Source: Salegentibacter_A chungangensis (GTDB taxonomy: Bacteria > Bacteroidota > Bacteroidia > Flavobacteriales > Flavobacteriaceae). Taken from it: DNA of 64,000 nt. The notes under the pieces were generated by a model. It did no database searches. It was given only the letters and a program-made list of their open reading frames with translations, and was not told the origin of the DNA. Position 1 is the stretch's first letter, and every line of letters starts with the position of its first letter. Both the position numbers and the translations under genes were made by a program. The stretch covers positions 124,001-188,000 of the forward strand of contig NZ_JBHTLI010000003.1 of the NCBI RefSeq assembly GCF_042678405.1. The letters run 5' to 3'. Shown piece after piece: positions 33,169 to 42,066 of the stretch.

Positions 33169-33196
33169 CAAAACTAACTATTTTTGTTATGTTCAA
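33169..33196 (-). promoter_or_regulatory. Promoter for proS
   Basis: On the reverse strand TTG (33196-33194), a 17-base spacer and TAGTTTTG (33176-33169) fit the TTG-N17-23-TAnnTTTG consensus. A second -7-like box, TAATTTTG, lies at 33160-33153. The element overlaps the inverted repeat AGTTAG-N7-CTAACT at 33161-33179. Confidence 0.5.
33179..33186 (+). promoter_or_regulatory. Candidate -7 box for the low-complexity lipoprotein gene
   Basis: TATTTTTG matches TAnnTTTG and lies 28 bases before the ATG at 33215. It overlaps the divergent proS promoter spacer, so the two may compete. No clear -33 TTG. Confidence 0.4.
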
Positions 33197-33214
33197 CAAT
33201 AAAATACAAGGCTA

Positions 33215-34342
33215 ATGATACGCAATTACAACATCCGAAAAATTCCATTCCTTTTAATGGTACCAGTTCTATTGCTATTGTTAGCATCTTGCGGTTCTTA
33301 CCAGTATTCAGGATATGAGAATGACGGTATCTACGGAGATACCAATGGAGAAAGACCTGCTGAATATGAGCAATCTCAAAATGCTAACCAGCAAAAAGAA
33401 ACTAACCGAAACTCTTATTACAAGAATCTTTTCGCAGAAAAATCTGCTATGTATGGAGAACTGGCTGAAGGAGCCATTTTTACCGATGTAGAAGATTATT
33501 CCTCTTCAAGGGATTACGAAGACGAAGAATATCAGGAAGACCAAACAACTTATTCCGGAGGATATGCTCCCTGGGGTAACGATCCCGACCAGATTACCAT
33601 TAACTTTTATGATAATGGCTTCTATAGCCCCTGGTACTATACTTTTTACAACCCTTATTATTACCCCTATTACGGTTATAACTATTGGGGTTCATTTGGA
33701 TATCCGGCACCTTTCCCAGGTCACTATACTTATTGGCACAACCGCTTTGGCTACAGAGGTTATTACGGGCATCCGTATTGGGGTAGCAGCATAGGCTTCG
33801 GGTTCGGATTTACCTATAATCCTTTTTTCCGTTATAATTACGGAAGGTATTTTGGAAGCCATTTTTACTCCAACTATCACAGACTTTACAGCTACAGGAA
33901 TGTAGCCTACAATACAGGCAGACGAAATTCTTACTCCGACTACTCTAATGCGAACCAGAGAAGAACTGCATACTCTGATGCAAGATCAAGAAATTCCTCT
34001 TATTCAAGAAAGATCAGAGAAATCAGAGATTCCAGATCTTCCGGTAATTACGATTCTTCCAGAAGGAGATCTGCAGTAAGAAGTTCAGACAACAACACCA
34101 GGACATACTCCAGAACCAGCAGACGTACTGAATCTCCAAGAACCTACAGAAGCTCTAACCAGAGAAGAAGTTCAGACTATAACCGTTCTTCAAGAAGTTC
34201 AAGATCCGAAAGAAACTACAGCCCAAGCCGTAGCACCAGGAGCAGCAGCTCGGTAAGAAGTTCGGGTTCAAGCTCAAGAAGTTCCGGGTCCAGCTCTGGT
34301 AGTTCAGGCAGAAGATCATCACGTGGCGGAGGACGCAATTAA
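33215..34342 (+). CDS. Low-complexity lipoprotein with Tyr/Gly and Ser/Arg-rich regions
   Basis: A 375-aa predicted lipoprotein: signal around residues 10-27 with lipobox LLASC. The chain is divided into an acidic middle (about 40-120), a Tyr/Phe/Gly/Pro-rich section (about 125-225, with NPYYYPYYGYNYWG), and a strongly basic Ser/Arg tail (about 235-375) ending in serine-glycine repeats. The composition suggests a disordered, aromatic and cationic surface protein. No enzyme motif is present. I recall similar proteins next to proS in flavobacterial genomes, sometimes mislabelled after that neighbour. Function unknown. Confidence 0.82.
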   Translation: MIRNYNIRKIPFLLMVPVLLLLLASCGSYQYSGYENDGIYGDTNGERPAEYEQSQNANQQKETNRNSYYKNLFAEKSAMYGELAEGAIFTDVEDYSSSRDYEDEEYQEDQTTYSGGYAPWGNDPDQITINFYDNGFYSPWYYTFYNPYYYPYYGYNYWGSFGYPAPFPGHYTYWHNRFGYRGYYGHPYWGSSIGFGFGFTYNPFFRYNYGRYFGSHFYSNYHRLYSYRNVAYNTGRRNSYSDYSNANQRRTAYSDARSRNSSYSRKIREIRDSRSSGNYDSSRRRSAVRSSDNNTRTYSRTSRRTESPRTYRSSNQRRSSDYNRSSRSSRSERNYSPSRSTRSSSSVRSSGSSSRSSGSSSGSSGRRSSRGGGRN

Positions 34343-34372
34343 AACGTCCCCAAAGTCAAAGAAAACATAACT

Positions 34373-34402
34373 GACCTTACGGAATTTCCGTAGGGTCTTT
34401 TT
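34373..34402 (+). terminator. Terminator after the low-complexity lipoprotein
   Basis: GACCTTACGGA at 34373-34383 pairs with TCCGTAGGGTC at 34387-34397 (one T-G pair), followed by a T run. Confidence 0.8.
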
Positions 34403-34436
34403 CTCAAAAGACCTTTCAGAATAAAAATTAACACCT

Positions 34437-35927
34437 ATGAAAAAGACATTACTAAGCTTAATAGCACTTTTGACACTGAGTGGTTTATACGCTCAGGATA
34501 TTACCGATGCCTACAGGTATTCTTCAGAAGAACTTACGGGAACTGCCAGATTCAGGGCAATGAGCGGCGCCTTTGGCGCACTGGGTGGAGATATGTCTTC
34601 CCTTAATATCAACCCGGCCGGTTCGGCTGTATTCCTTAACAGCTTTGCCACATTAACCCTGGATTTCAGGAACAGCAAGAATGACGTCAATTTCTTTAAC
34701 GGCTTTACAAGTTCCGAAAATGACGATTTCAATCTGAACCAGGCAGGAGGAGTTCTGGTCTTCAACAGCACGACCCAGAGCCCCTGGAAAAAGTTCGTGA
34801 TAGGACTAAACTATGCGGAAACCAATAATTTTGAAGATTCTTTTGTGGCCTCCGGAATAAACTCCAATTCCATAGACGATTACTTTCTTGGCTACGCAGA
34901 TGGAGTGCCATTGGAATTACTGGAAACAAGGGAGAATGAAACCATAACAGACCTATATTCCTATTTAGGAGAGTCTGAGGGCTATGGAGCCCAGCAGGCA
35001 TTTTTAGGTTATCAGGCTTTTGTAATAGATCCTGAAACTACAGATCTTGACAATACCTCCTACACCTCGGCTATTGGAGCAGGGAGTTTTGATCAGGATT
35101 TCGCACTGGTCTCCACAGGCCTTAACGGTAAGTTCACCTTTAACTTCGGGACCCAATACGGAGATAACATTTACCTGGGAGCTAACCTGAATGCCCACTT
35201 TTTGAACTATGATCGCTCCACCCGTTTCAGAGAGGCCAACAATAATTCAGGAAGCACTATCACCAATCTTGAATTCAGGAACAACCTGAGCACCACCGGA
35301 GACGGGTTTTCTTTTCAGCTTGGTGCAATTGGGAAAGTAAGCGATATGGTAAGGCTGGGACTGTCTTATGAGTCTCCCACCTGGTACAGCATTTATGAGG
35401 AATCCACGCAATATATCAGGACTAACGAAGCTACGGTAAATCCTAACGTAGTAAACGTTTACCCCGAATACACGCTTAAAACCCCCGGAAAGGCAACCGG
35501 AAGTTTAGCATTAATCTTCGGAAATGAAGGCTTGTTAAGTTTTGATTATTCCTATAAGGATTATTCAAATACCCAGTTTCGACCCAAGAACGATCCCGAC
35601 TTTCAACTGAAAAACAATGACATCTCCAACCGGCTTCAGGCAGTTTCGGCCTTTAGAATAGGAGGTGAATACAGACTGGATCAGTTTAGCTTCAGAGGCG
35701 GATATCGTTATGAAACCAGTCCTTATAAGGATGAATCTACTGTGGGTGAATTAAATTCATTTTCTGCCGGCCTGGGTTATAATTTCGGAAGCGTAAAACT
35801 TGATCTGGCCTATACCAACACTCAGTTCGATGAGAACAGACCTCTCTATCAGGTAGGTCTTACCGATACCGCAAATATCAGCAGAGATCTTTCAAGCGTG
35901 GTTCTGTCACTAAGTTTCGGACTTTAA
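34437..35927 (+). CDS. FadL/OmpP1-type outer membrane transporter
   Basis: A 496-aa outer membrane beta-barrel of the FadL/TodX family, which takes up hydrophobic compounds such as long-chain fatty acids. After the signal MKKTLLSLIALLTLSGLYAQ, the N-terminus DAYRYSSEELTGTARFRAMSGAFGALGGDMSSLNINPAG is the plug-proximal motif of the family (NPAG hallmark). Alternating aromatic and polar beta strands continue to a terminal Phe-Gly-Leu (LSLSFGL), giving a typical outer membrane ending. The ligand is unknown. It stands alone between terminators. Confidence 0.88.
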   Translation: MKKTLLSLIALLTLSGLYAQDITDAYRYSSEELTGTARFRAMSGAFGALGGDMSSLNINPAGSAVFLNSFATLTLDFRNSKNDVNFFNGFTSSENDDFNLNQAGGVLVFNSTTQSPWKKFVIGLNYAETNNFEDSFVASGINSNSIDDYFLGYADGVPLELLETRENETITDLYSYLGESEGYGAQQAFLGYQAFVIDPETTDLDNTSYTSAIGAGSFDQDFALVSTGLNGKFTFNFGTQYGDNIYLGANLNAHFLNYDRSTRFREANNNSGSTITNLEFRNNLSTTGDGFSFQLGAIGKVSDMVRLGLSYESPTWYSIYEESTQYIRTNEATVNPNVVNVYPEYTLKTPGKATGSLALIFGNEGLLSFDYSYKDYSNTQFRPKNDPDFQLKNNDISNRLQAVSAFRIGGEYRLDQFSFRGGYRYETSPYKDESTVGELNSFSAGLGYNFGSVKLDLAYTNTQFDENRPLYQVGLTDTANISRDLSSVVLSLSFGL

Positions 35928-35945
35928 AAACGCCTGAAAACGAAT

Positions 35946-35976
35946 AAAAAAAGCGCCAATTCCGGCGCTTTTTTTA
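35946..35976. terminator. Bidirectional terminator between the FadL-type gene and the T9SS protein
   Basis: AAAAAAAGCGCC at 35946-35957 pairs with GGCGCTTTTTTT at 35964-35975 around an AATTCC loop. It lies between two converging genes. Confidence 0.9.
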
Positions 35977-37809
35977 TTGCTTTCTAACAAGGCTAAAATG
36001 AGAACTAAATTGCTTCCATCCCCCTTCCGGACTTTCTCTGTATTCTATTTTAAACCAATAATCATCGGCAGGCATTCTCCTGTCCTTCCAGATTCCGTCC
36101 CAGCCTTCATTTGCATTGAGCTGCTTTAACAGGCGACCATAACGGTCAAATATATGAATCACTTTTATCGAAATATTCTCATTAGTGATCATTTTCCAAT
36201 TATCATTATACCCATCTCCATTGGGAGTAAAGAACCTTGGATACCCAAAAAGATGAAAGCTTTCTGACCGGGTTTCCCCGCAGCCATTAACCTCTCTTGC
36301 AACTACATAATGATTACCGGGAGAAACACCTGCAAAAACACCTGCTTCCTGCCAACCCCCCTCATCAAGTCTATACTGATAATCAGCAGGATTTTCACCA
36401 ATAGCTTCAGCTGTAACCGTGTAACCATCAGAAAAATCGTTTCCCGCAACCTCTACCTGCACTTCATCCGGAGCTGAAAACATTTGTATTTGCGAACTAA
36501 AATCTACACTGCAATTGGCTTTTTTAGCCGTAACCCGAAGGCTTATTTCATTTGCCTGAGGAACCTCTTTAAAAGTATAAATCGCAGCTTCGGAAACCAG
36601 TTCCCCATCCATTCTCCACTCATAAGAATATTCCTCCCCAAGCTCTGCACCCAGCCTCTCCTCATTTTTCAGACTTCCGTCTTCATTTAAACATAAAACG
36701 GTAAGCTCGTTCCAGCCAAGCTGCGGAAAGGAATTCAACCGAAGTTCGATAGCTACAGGCTCTGAAGAACAGCCACTCTCCTCTTCTTCCACAATCGCAA
36801 ACACCATCATATCCTCCACCACTCTAAAACTCTCAGCATCTGTAACCGGAATATTATTTTCCAAGGCGGTTCGGGATTCATAATAAAGAACCTTATAGTT
36901 TTCGGAGCTATTATTCCCCCGGAGGACCTCAGGATTTATGCTGGTAAGATCAAAACCTCTCTCACCATCGGAACAAACATCAACAACCCCGGGGTCAGAT
37001 GCTACGGGGTTATCATAAAAACCAACATAAATATCATCCTCATCCTCACCAAATTCATCCGCAACCACGATCTTATAGTTCCCGGCAGAAGACACGATTA
37101 AGGTGGGACCCGTCTCATCAGGCAATAACTCATAAGCAGCACTATCTGCATCATATATATACCACTTATAAGAATCGGCACCTTCAGTAGTTCCATCCAA
37201 AACAACTTCAGTGCCTCCGCAAACAAAGATATCTTCCCCCAAAGTACTTTCAAGAATACTACAATCTGTAGACCCGGCATCAGACTGACCTGTATTGGTT
37301 TGTTGCAGGCTTATATATCCCTTTTCTTCTTCAAAATTAGTGATAAGCACAATATAGATTTCGTTCTCTTCAGCCCCATCAATACTCATATTCTCTACGG
37401 TATCAGGCTCATAACTGCAATCAATTATATTAGCTTCATTTAAAGCAGTATCCACGCAAAAATCGGAATCTCTTTCAAACGGCCCCCAAACAATAAAATC
37501 CACATCTAATTGAGCTCCGCCGCCATCCTTGTTCTGAAATTGCGAAATTGTAAACAAAAGATCTCCGGGACTTTCAATCTGCAGAAAGAACCAGGCGGGA
37601 TAAGGCTGTGTTTCCAGGCAGCCATAGTCCGGTCCTGTTTCAGCATAAACCAGCTCACTGTTCTCAATATTTGTATTTGCAAAAACCAGCTGTGAACTTC
37701 CTGAGCAAAACGGTTCGAGAGTAGCACAAGTACTCCCCTGGGCAGAAATTTTCTGAACTCCCGCCACACAAAAAAAGAAGATTAGCCCCAAAATAAACCT
37801 CTTTTTCAT
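35974..37809 (-). CDS. Secreted protein with gliding-associated C-terminal (T9SS type B) sorting domain
   Basis: A 611-aa surface protein. The signal is MKKRFILGLIFFFCVAGVQKISAQ. The first third has a cysteine-containing domain (ATLEPFCSGSSQLVF) that resembles modules found in many T9SS cargo, the middle has Ig/PKD-like beta domains, and the C-terminus is the CHU_C sorting domain: FFTPNGDGYNDNWKM, IHIFDRYGRLLKQL and WDGIWKDRRMPADDYWF. This domain directs export by the type IX system and attachment at the cell surface. No enzymatic domain is seen; an adhesive role is likely but unproven. Confidence 0.9.
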   Translation of the reverse strand: MKKRFILGLIFFFCVAGVQKISAQGSTCATLEPFCSGSSQLVFANTNIENSELVYAETGPDYGCLETQPYPAWFFLQIESPGDLLFTISQFQNKDGGGAQLDVDFIVWGPFERDSDFCVDTALNEANIIDCSYEPDTVENMSIDGAEENEIYIVLITNFEEEKGYISLQQTNTGQSDAGSTDCSILESTLGEDIFVCGGTEVVLDGTTEGADSYKWYIYDADSAAYELLPDETGPTLIVSSAGNYKIVVADEFGEDEDDIYVGFYDNPVASDPGVVDVCSDGERGFDLTSINPEVLRGNNSSENYKVLYYESRTALENNIPVTDAESFRVVEDMMVFAIVEEEESGCSSEPVAIELRLNSFPQLGWNELTVLCLNEDGSLKNEERLGAELGEEYSYEWRMDGELVSEAAIYTFKEVPQANEISLRVTAKKANCSVDFSSQIQMFSAPDEVQVEVAGNDFSDGYTVTAEAIGENPADYQYRLDEGGWQEAGVFAGVSPGNHYVVAREVNGCGETRSESFHLFGYPRFFTPNGDGYNDNWKMITNENISIKVIHIFDRYGRLLKQLNANEGWDGIWKDRRMPADDYWFKIEYRESPEGGWKQFSSHFSLVRKQ

Positions 37810-37879
37810 AATAAACTGATATACAGTAAATTACTCAATAAAAATGAATTCCTGCAGACAATGGCTTAAAAAATAATGG

Positions 37880-37912
37880 ATTGCAGAAAAACCTATTAAA
37901 TATGTATCTTTG
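37880..37912 (+). promoter_or_regulatory. Promoter for folE
   Basis: ATTG at 37880-37883, a 21-base spacer and TATCTTTG at 37905-37912 match the Bacteroidota consensus. The TTG at 37910 that opens the longer reading frame lies inside this box, so the ATG at 37952 is the likely start. Confidence 0.6.
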
Positions 37913-37951
37913 CAAGCTAAACCAGCTGTTTACGACTATTATTGTAAAAGG

Positions 37952-38629
37952 ATGAAAATAGACAAGATTTTGAATGAAATAGATGAGTTGGGCGATGCCC
38001 ACGCAAGCAGTAGCGCTGTGACACCTCTTAGGGATGATGCTTTTGAATTAAGCGATATCGAAAAGATCGCCCTTATCAAAGATGATGTAAAACATATGAT
38101 GGAAACCCTTGGGCTTGATCTTACCGACGACAGCCTGAAAGGCACTCCGCAGCGTGTAGCGAAAATGTTTGTAAATGAAGTATTCGCGGGCCTTGACCCT
38201 AAGCGAAAGCCTAAAGCATCGATTTTTGAGAATAAATACAAATACGGTGAGATGCTGGTTGAAAAGAACATTACGGTCTATTCAACCTGTGAACACCACC
38301 TGCTCCCAATTGTAGGAAGAGCCCACGTTGCTTATATTTCCAACGGTACCGTAATCGGACTTTCCAAGATGAACAGGATCGTAGATTACTATGCCAAACG
38401 CCCGCAGGTGCAGGAGCGTATGACTATGCAAATAGTTGAAGAGCTGCAAAACGCACTGGGAACTCCTGATGTTGCCTGTGTGGTAGACGCAAAACACCTT
38501 TGCGTGAACAGCCGCGGGATCCGAGATATAGAAAGCAGCACCGTAACCAGCGAGTTCGGCGGAGCTTTCAAGCAAAAAGAGGTTAAACGTGAATTCCTTG
38601 ATTATATAAAACTGGATACTTCCTTTTAA
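37952..38629 (+). CDS. folE: GTP cyclohydrolase I FolE
   Basis: Converts GTP to 7,8-dihydroneopterin triphosphate, the first step of folate (and other pterin) synthesis. The 225-aa protein shows the family core: zinc-site Cys and His in STCEHHLLPI, VIGLSKMNRIVDYYAKRPQVQERMT, and the third zinc Cys in AKHLCVNSRGI. TVTSEFGGAF completes the C-terminus. The N-terminal 50 residues (MKIDKILNEIDELG) are a variable extension. Start ATG 37952 is chosen over a TTG at 37910 because of the promoter position. cysS is 39 bases downstream, starting a five-gene rightward block. Confidence 0.95.
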   Translation: MKIDKILNEIDELGDAHASSSAVTPLRDDAFELSDIEKIALIKDDVKHMMETLGLDLTDDSLKGTPQRVAKMFVNEVFAGLDPKRKPKASIFENKYKYGEMLVEKNITVYSTCEHHLLPIVGRAHVAYISNGTVIGLSKMNRIVDYYAKRPQVQERMTMQIVEELQNALGTPDVACVVDAKHLCVNSRGIRDIESSTVTSEFGGAFKQKEVKREFLDYIKLDTSF

Positions 38630-38668
38630 ACTTTTTTATTTACTTTTCAATTTTAGAACTAACTATCT

Positions 38669-40153
38669 ATGGCGCTATACCAGGAACAGAGCTTACGTTT
38701 ATATAATTCAATGACCGGGGAAAAGGAAGTCTTCACCCCAATTAACGAAGGCACAGTGGGAATGTATGTTTGCGGGCCTACCGTTTATAGCAATGTTCAC
38801 CTGGGTAACTGCCGAACCTTCATCTCTTTCGATCTTGTTTTCAGGTACCTGAAACATCTGGGATACAAAGTAAGATATGTAAGAAATATCACTGATGCCG
38901 GGCACCTGGAAAATGATGCCGACAGCGGAGAAGACAGGATTGCCAAAAAAGCGCGCCTGGAACAGATAGAGCCTATGGAAGTGGTACAAAAATACACCGT
39001 GGACTTTCATAACATCCTTCAAAAATTCAACAATCTTCCGCCAAGCATAGAACCAACGGCTACCGGGCATATCGTGGAACAGATAGAGATCATTAAAACC
39101 ATTATCGACAAAGGCTTTGCATACGAAGCCAACGGTTCGGTTTATTTTGATGTACTTAAATATAACGAGAGCAATCATTACGGAATGCTCAGCGGTCGTG
39201 ACATAGAAGAAATGATCGCTAACACCAGGGAGCTTACCGCGCAAAGCGATAAAAAGAACCCTCAGGATTTCGCCCTTTGGAAAAAGGCCGAGCCACAGCA
39301 TATTATGCGCTGGCCTTCACCCTGGAGTGACGGATTCCCGGGATGGCACCTGGAATGTACCGTAATGAGCACCAAATACCTTGGGGAGGAATTCGATATT
39401 CACGGTGGCGGAATGGACCTCAAATTCCCTCATCACGAATGTGAGATCGCCCAGGGACAGGCTGCGACAGGAAAAAATCCTGTTCATTACTGGATGCACG
39501 CCAATATGCTTACCCTTAACGGAAAGAAAATGGCCAAAAGTACCGGAAACAATATTCTCCCTAACGAGATATTCTCCGGAAATAACGATGTCCTGGACAA
39601 ACCATTTTCACCAAATGTGACCCGATTCTTTATGCTTCAGGCGCATTACAGAAGTATCCTTGATTTTAGCGATGAAGCGCTGAAAGCAAGTGAAAAAGGT
39701 TTCAACAGATTAATGGACGCCTATCATTCTATAGATGATCTGCCTGTGGCTGAAAAATCATCGTTCTCGCTTGCAGACTGGAAACAATCCTGCTACGATG
39801 CGATGAACGACGACTTCAACAGCCCTATCCTGATCGCAAAGCTTTTTGATGCGGTTAAGCTCATCAATAACATCAAAGAAGAAACTGCTTCAATTTCGGC
39901 TGAAGATAAGATTAGCCTGAAAGAAAACATGCAGGCTTTTATGTTCGATGTTCTGGGCCTTCTCGACTCGGACGAAGAAAATGATGACCAGGCAGATAAA
40001 CTTTCAGGAACTGTAGAGCTACTTATAAAACTTCGTGCTGAAGCCAGAAACAATAAAGATTTTGCCACAAGCGATCAGATAAGGGATCAATTGTTAGAAT
40101 TAGGAATTCAGCTGAAGGATGGCAAGGAAGGAACCACCTTTTCTGTCAAGTAA
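38669..40153 (+). CDS. cysS: Cysteinyl-tRNA synthetase
   Basis: Charges tRNA-Cys. The 494-aa monomer carries [15 protein letters not shown] (the HIGH-type motif and first zinc cysteine), further zinc ligands in WHLECT and the [15 protein letters not shown] segment, and the KMSKS-type motif as [10 protein letters not shown]. The C-terminal DALR-like region ([21 protein letters not shown]) is normal. It sits between folE and yidD in one direction with short gaps, so it belongs to a housekeeping operon. Confidence 0.97.
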   Translation: MALYQEQSLRLYNSMTGEKEVFTPINEGTVGMYVCGPTVYSNVHLGNCRTFISFDLVFRYLKHLGYKVRYVRNITDAGHLENDADSGEDRIAKKARLEQIEPMEVVQKYTVDFHNILQKFNNLPPSIEPTATGHIVEQIEIIKTIIDKGFAYEANGSVYFDVLKYNESNHYGMLSGRDIEEMIANTRELTAQSDKKNPQDFALWKKAEPQHIMRWPSPWSDGFPGWHLECTVMSTKYLGEEFDIHGGGMDLKFPHHECEIAQGQAATGKNPVHYWMHANMLTLNGKKMAKSTGNNILPNEIFSGNNDVLDKPFSPNVTRFFMLQAHYRSILDFSDEALKASEKGFNRLMDAYHSIDDLPVAEKSSFSLADWKQSCYDAMNDDFNSPILIAKLFDAVKLINNIKEETASISAEDKISLKENMQAFMFDVLGLLDSDEENDDQADKLSGTVELLIKLRAEARNNKDFATSDQIRDQLLELGIQLKDGKEGTTFSVK

Positions 40154-40169
40154 CAAACAATACACCAGA

Positions 40170-40424
40170 ATGGATAAACAGATGCTTAACAAAATTCTTG
40201 CATATCCGTTTATCCTTTTGGTGAAATTCTACCGGCATTTCATTTCTCCGCTAACGCCGGGAAGCTGCCGATATAGCCCAACCTGTTCGCAGTACAGCCT
40301 TACCGCCCTTAAAAGATTCGGAATCCTGAAAGGAGGCTGGCTTAGCCTTAAAAGAATACTTAGCTGTAATCCCTGGGGTGGTTCAGGATATGACCCCGTA
40401 CCTCCAAAATCGGAAGCCAAATAA
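40170..40424 (+). CDS. yidD: Membrane protein insertion efficiency factor YidD
   Basis: A small (84 aa) amphipathic inner-membrane-associated protein that aids YidC-dependent insertion. Features are the hydrophobic stretch [35 protein letters not shown] and the C-terminal [14 protein letters not shown] with the family's conserved cysteines. Two starts are possible (ATG at 40170 or 40182); the upstream one is taken. An even longer frame overlapping cysS is unlikely. Here it is separate from yidC, which is not in the window. Confidence 0.92.
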   Translation: MDKQMLNKILAYPFILLVKFYRHFISPLTPGSCRYSPTCSQYSLTALKRFGILKGGWLSLKRILSCNPWGGSGYDPVPPKSEAK

Positions 40425-40480
40425 TGGGGCGGAAACGGTCAAATATGTATATTTACCCGTATTAATCTTAATAAGACTAC

Positions 40481-41302
40481 ATGTTTTTTAACGCGATCAC
40501 CTGGAGCCCTTCAGAAGGTTTTGAACTGGGATTTTTCACACTGCATTATTACAGCTTAATGTTTCTGGTAGCCTTTGGACTGGGCTGGTATATCATGAAA
40601 AGCATATACACACGCGAAGGTATAGCCATAGAAAAATTAGACTCCTTATTTATTTACACTGTACTTGCCACGCTTATTGGAGCCAGGCTTGGCCACGTGA
40701 TATTTTATGACTGGGCATACTTCCAGGACCACCTGCTCGAGATCTTCCTTCCGGTAAGGTTTGAGCCCGAGTTTGAATTCACAGGCTTCAGAGGACTTGC
40801 CAGTCACGGTGCCGCTATTGGGATCATTATAGCGATGTATCTGTACCGAAAACGCGTTCTTGACAAACCCGTTTTATGGATCCTTGACCGGGTCGTGATT
40901 CCTGTTGCCAGCGGAGGAATCTTTATAAGGATCGGGAACTTCTTTAACTCTGAAATTATCGGTAAACCTACCAATAGTGATTACGGGGTGATTTTTGCCA
41001 ACCTGGGCGAAAATTTCCCGCGTCACCCGGCTCAGCTATACGAATCCTTCTGTTATCTTTTAATATTCATCCTGCTGTGGTATCTCTACTGGAAAACTAA
41101 AAAACGTCTGAAAGTGGGATATCTTTTCGGGTTATTCCTGGTACTGCTATGGACAGTCCGCTTTTTCATAGAGTTCATTAAAGAAGCTCAGGTGGAAGAA
41201 AGAGCTACCTGGCTGCTGAATACCGGCCAATGGTTAAGTATTCCGTTTATAATCGCCGGATTTTACTTTATGTACCGTCCTGCTAAACAACGCGCGGTAT
41301 GA
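40481..41302 (+). CDS. lgt: Prolipoprotein diacylglyceryl transferase Lgt
   Basis: Transfers diacylglycerol from phosphatidylglycerol to the lipobox cysteine of prolipoproteins, the first step of lipoprotein maturation. The 273-aa multi-helix membrane protein contains the catalytic region GLASHGAAIG and the conserved RIGNFFNSEIIG, plus HPAQLYES. Seven helices fit the family. Its many likely clients in this window are the lipoproteins noted above. Its last four bases overlap the next gene's ATG (ATGA), so translation is probably coupled. Confidence 0.96.
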   Translation: MFFNAITWSPSEGFELGFFTLHYYSLMFLVAFGLGWYIMKSIYTREGIAIEKLDSLFIYTVLATLIGARLGHVIFYDWAYFQDHLLEIFLPVRFEPEFEFTGFRGLASHGAAIGIIIAMYLYRKRVLDKPVLWILDRVVIPVASGGIFIRIGNFFNSEIIGKPTNSDYGVIFANLGENFPRHPAQLYESFCYLLIFILLWYLYWKTKKRLKVGYLFGLFLVLLWTVRFFIEFIKEAQVEERATWLLNTGQWLSIPFIIAGFYFMYRPAKQRAV

Positions 41303-41790
41303 TACGGAAGAACTTATGCCTGCTTGCGGCCCTGGTGCTGCTTTCAGGCTCCTGCAAGGAGGATACTGAAGAAAAGAACATAGACACTCCTGAAATTGAA
41401 TTTAAAAAAGAGGGAGAGCTTTTTATCGTAAAACCTGAAGGAGATACCATACAGTATCTGGACATAGAAATTGCAGACAATAATTATGAAAGGGCCACCG
41501 GCCTTATGTACCGTCGCAGTATGGAAAACGACCAGGGAATGCTTTTTATATTTCCTGATGCAGCTCCCAGGTATTTCTATATGAAAAACACTTATATCCC
41601 TTTAGATATACTTTATTTCGCATCAGACAGTACAGCCATTAGCTTTCAGGAAAACACCGAACCATTAAGTGAAGAGTCTTTGCCTTCTGAAGGACCTGCT
41701 CAATTCGTACTGGAATTAAACGCAGGGCTTGTACAGGAATGGCAAATAGAAAAGGGAGATAAGATCTACTTTGAAAAAAGCAACGAATAA
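41299..41790 (+). CDS. DUF192 family lipoprotein
   Basis: A 163-aa lipoprotein (signal MIRKNLCLLAALVLLS, lipobox SGSC) followed by the DUF192 beta domain: EIADNNYERATGLMYRRSMENDQGMLFIF and YFMKNTYIPLDILYF, ending VLELNAGLVQEW. The family is widespread and of unknown biochemical role. It overlaps lgt by four bases (ATGA), tying a lipoprotein to the enzyme that lipidates it. A good terminator follows. Confidence 0.9.
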   Translation: MIRKNLCLLAALVLLSGSCKEDTEEKNIDTPEIEFKKEGELFIVKPEGDTIQYLDIEIADNNYERATGLMYRRSMENDQGMLFIFPDAAPRYFYMKNTYIPLDILYFASDSTAISFQENTEPLSEESLPSEGPAQFVLELNAGLVQEWQIEKGDKIYFEKSNE

Positions 41791-41815
41791 ACAGCTTATA
41801 ATCCACCCAAAATTT

Positions 41816-41848
41816 AACCGAAGCTGTCCTTAAGCTTCGGTTTTTTTA
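41816..41848 (+). terminator. Terminator closing the folE-DUF192 block
   Basis: AACCGAAGCT at 41816-41825 pairs with AGCTTCGGTT at 41833-41842, followed by a T run. Spacer loop is seven bases. Confidence 0.88.
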
Positions 41849-42014
41849 TACTCAAACTTCAGCTGAAATGGTGTCAGGGAAAAGAACAATCATCTTCCAG
41901 CTTTCTTCCGGCACGCAGCGGTGCTTCCCTGAAAGAAAATTCAGAAAGGCTTAATCAAATGCCCGGAAAAACAGGAAAGGCCAGGCTTATTATTCATATG
42001 AGATTTTAGACAAT
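41849..42014. other. Intergenic stretch without a recognised feature
   Basis: About 165 bases between two terminators. The longest forward frame from an ATG (41868) codes 28 residues, MVSGKRTIIFQLSSGT onwards, without support. I see no promoter match or hairpin of note. It could be gene decay or a small RNA, but nothing supports either. Confidence 0.3.
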
Positions 42015-42044
42015 AAAAAAGGCTCTCGTTTCCGGGAGCCTTTT
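42015..42044 (-). terminator. Terminator after secDF
   Basis: On the reverse strand AAGGCTCCCGGAAACGAGAGCC forms an imperfect hairpin (two bulged positions) followed by a T run at 42015-42020. It lies 23 bases after the secDF stop. Confidence 0.75.
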
Positions 42045-42066
42045 CTTTATATTATTCTGTAGCTGA

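Noticed and set aside
37910..37951. Longer folE start at a TTG (37910)
   Set aside because: It lies inside the TATCTTTG promoter box, so it would not be within the transcript.
40119..40169. Upstream extension of yidD overlapping cysS
   Set aside because: Extension is in a different frame over the cysS end and lacks the family N-terminus.
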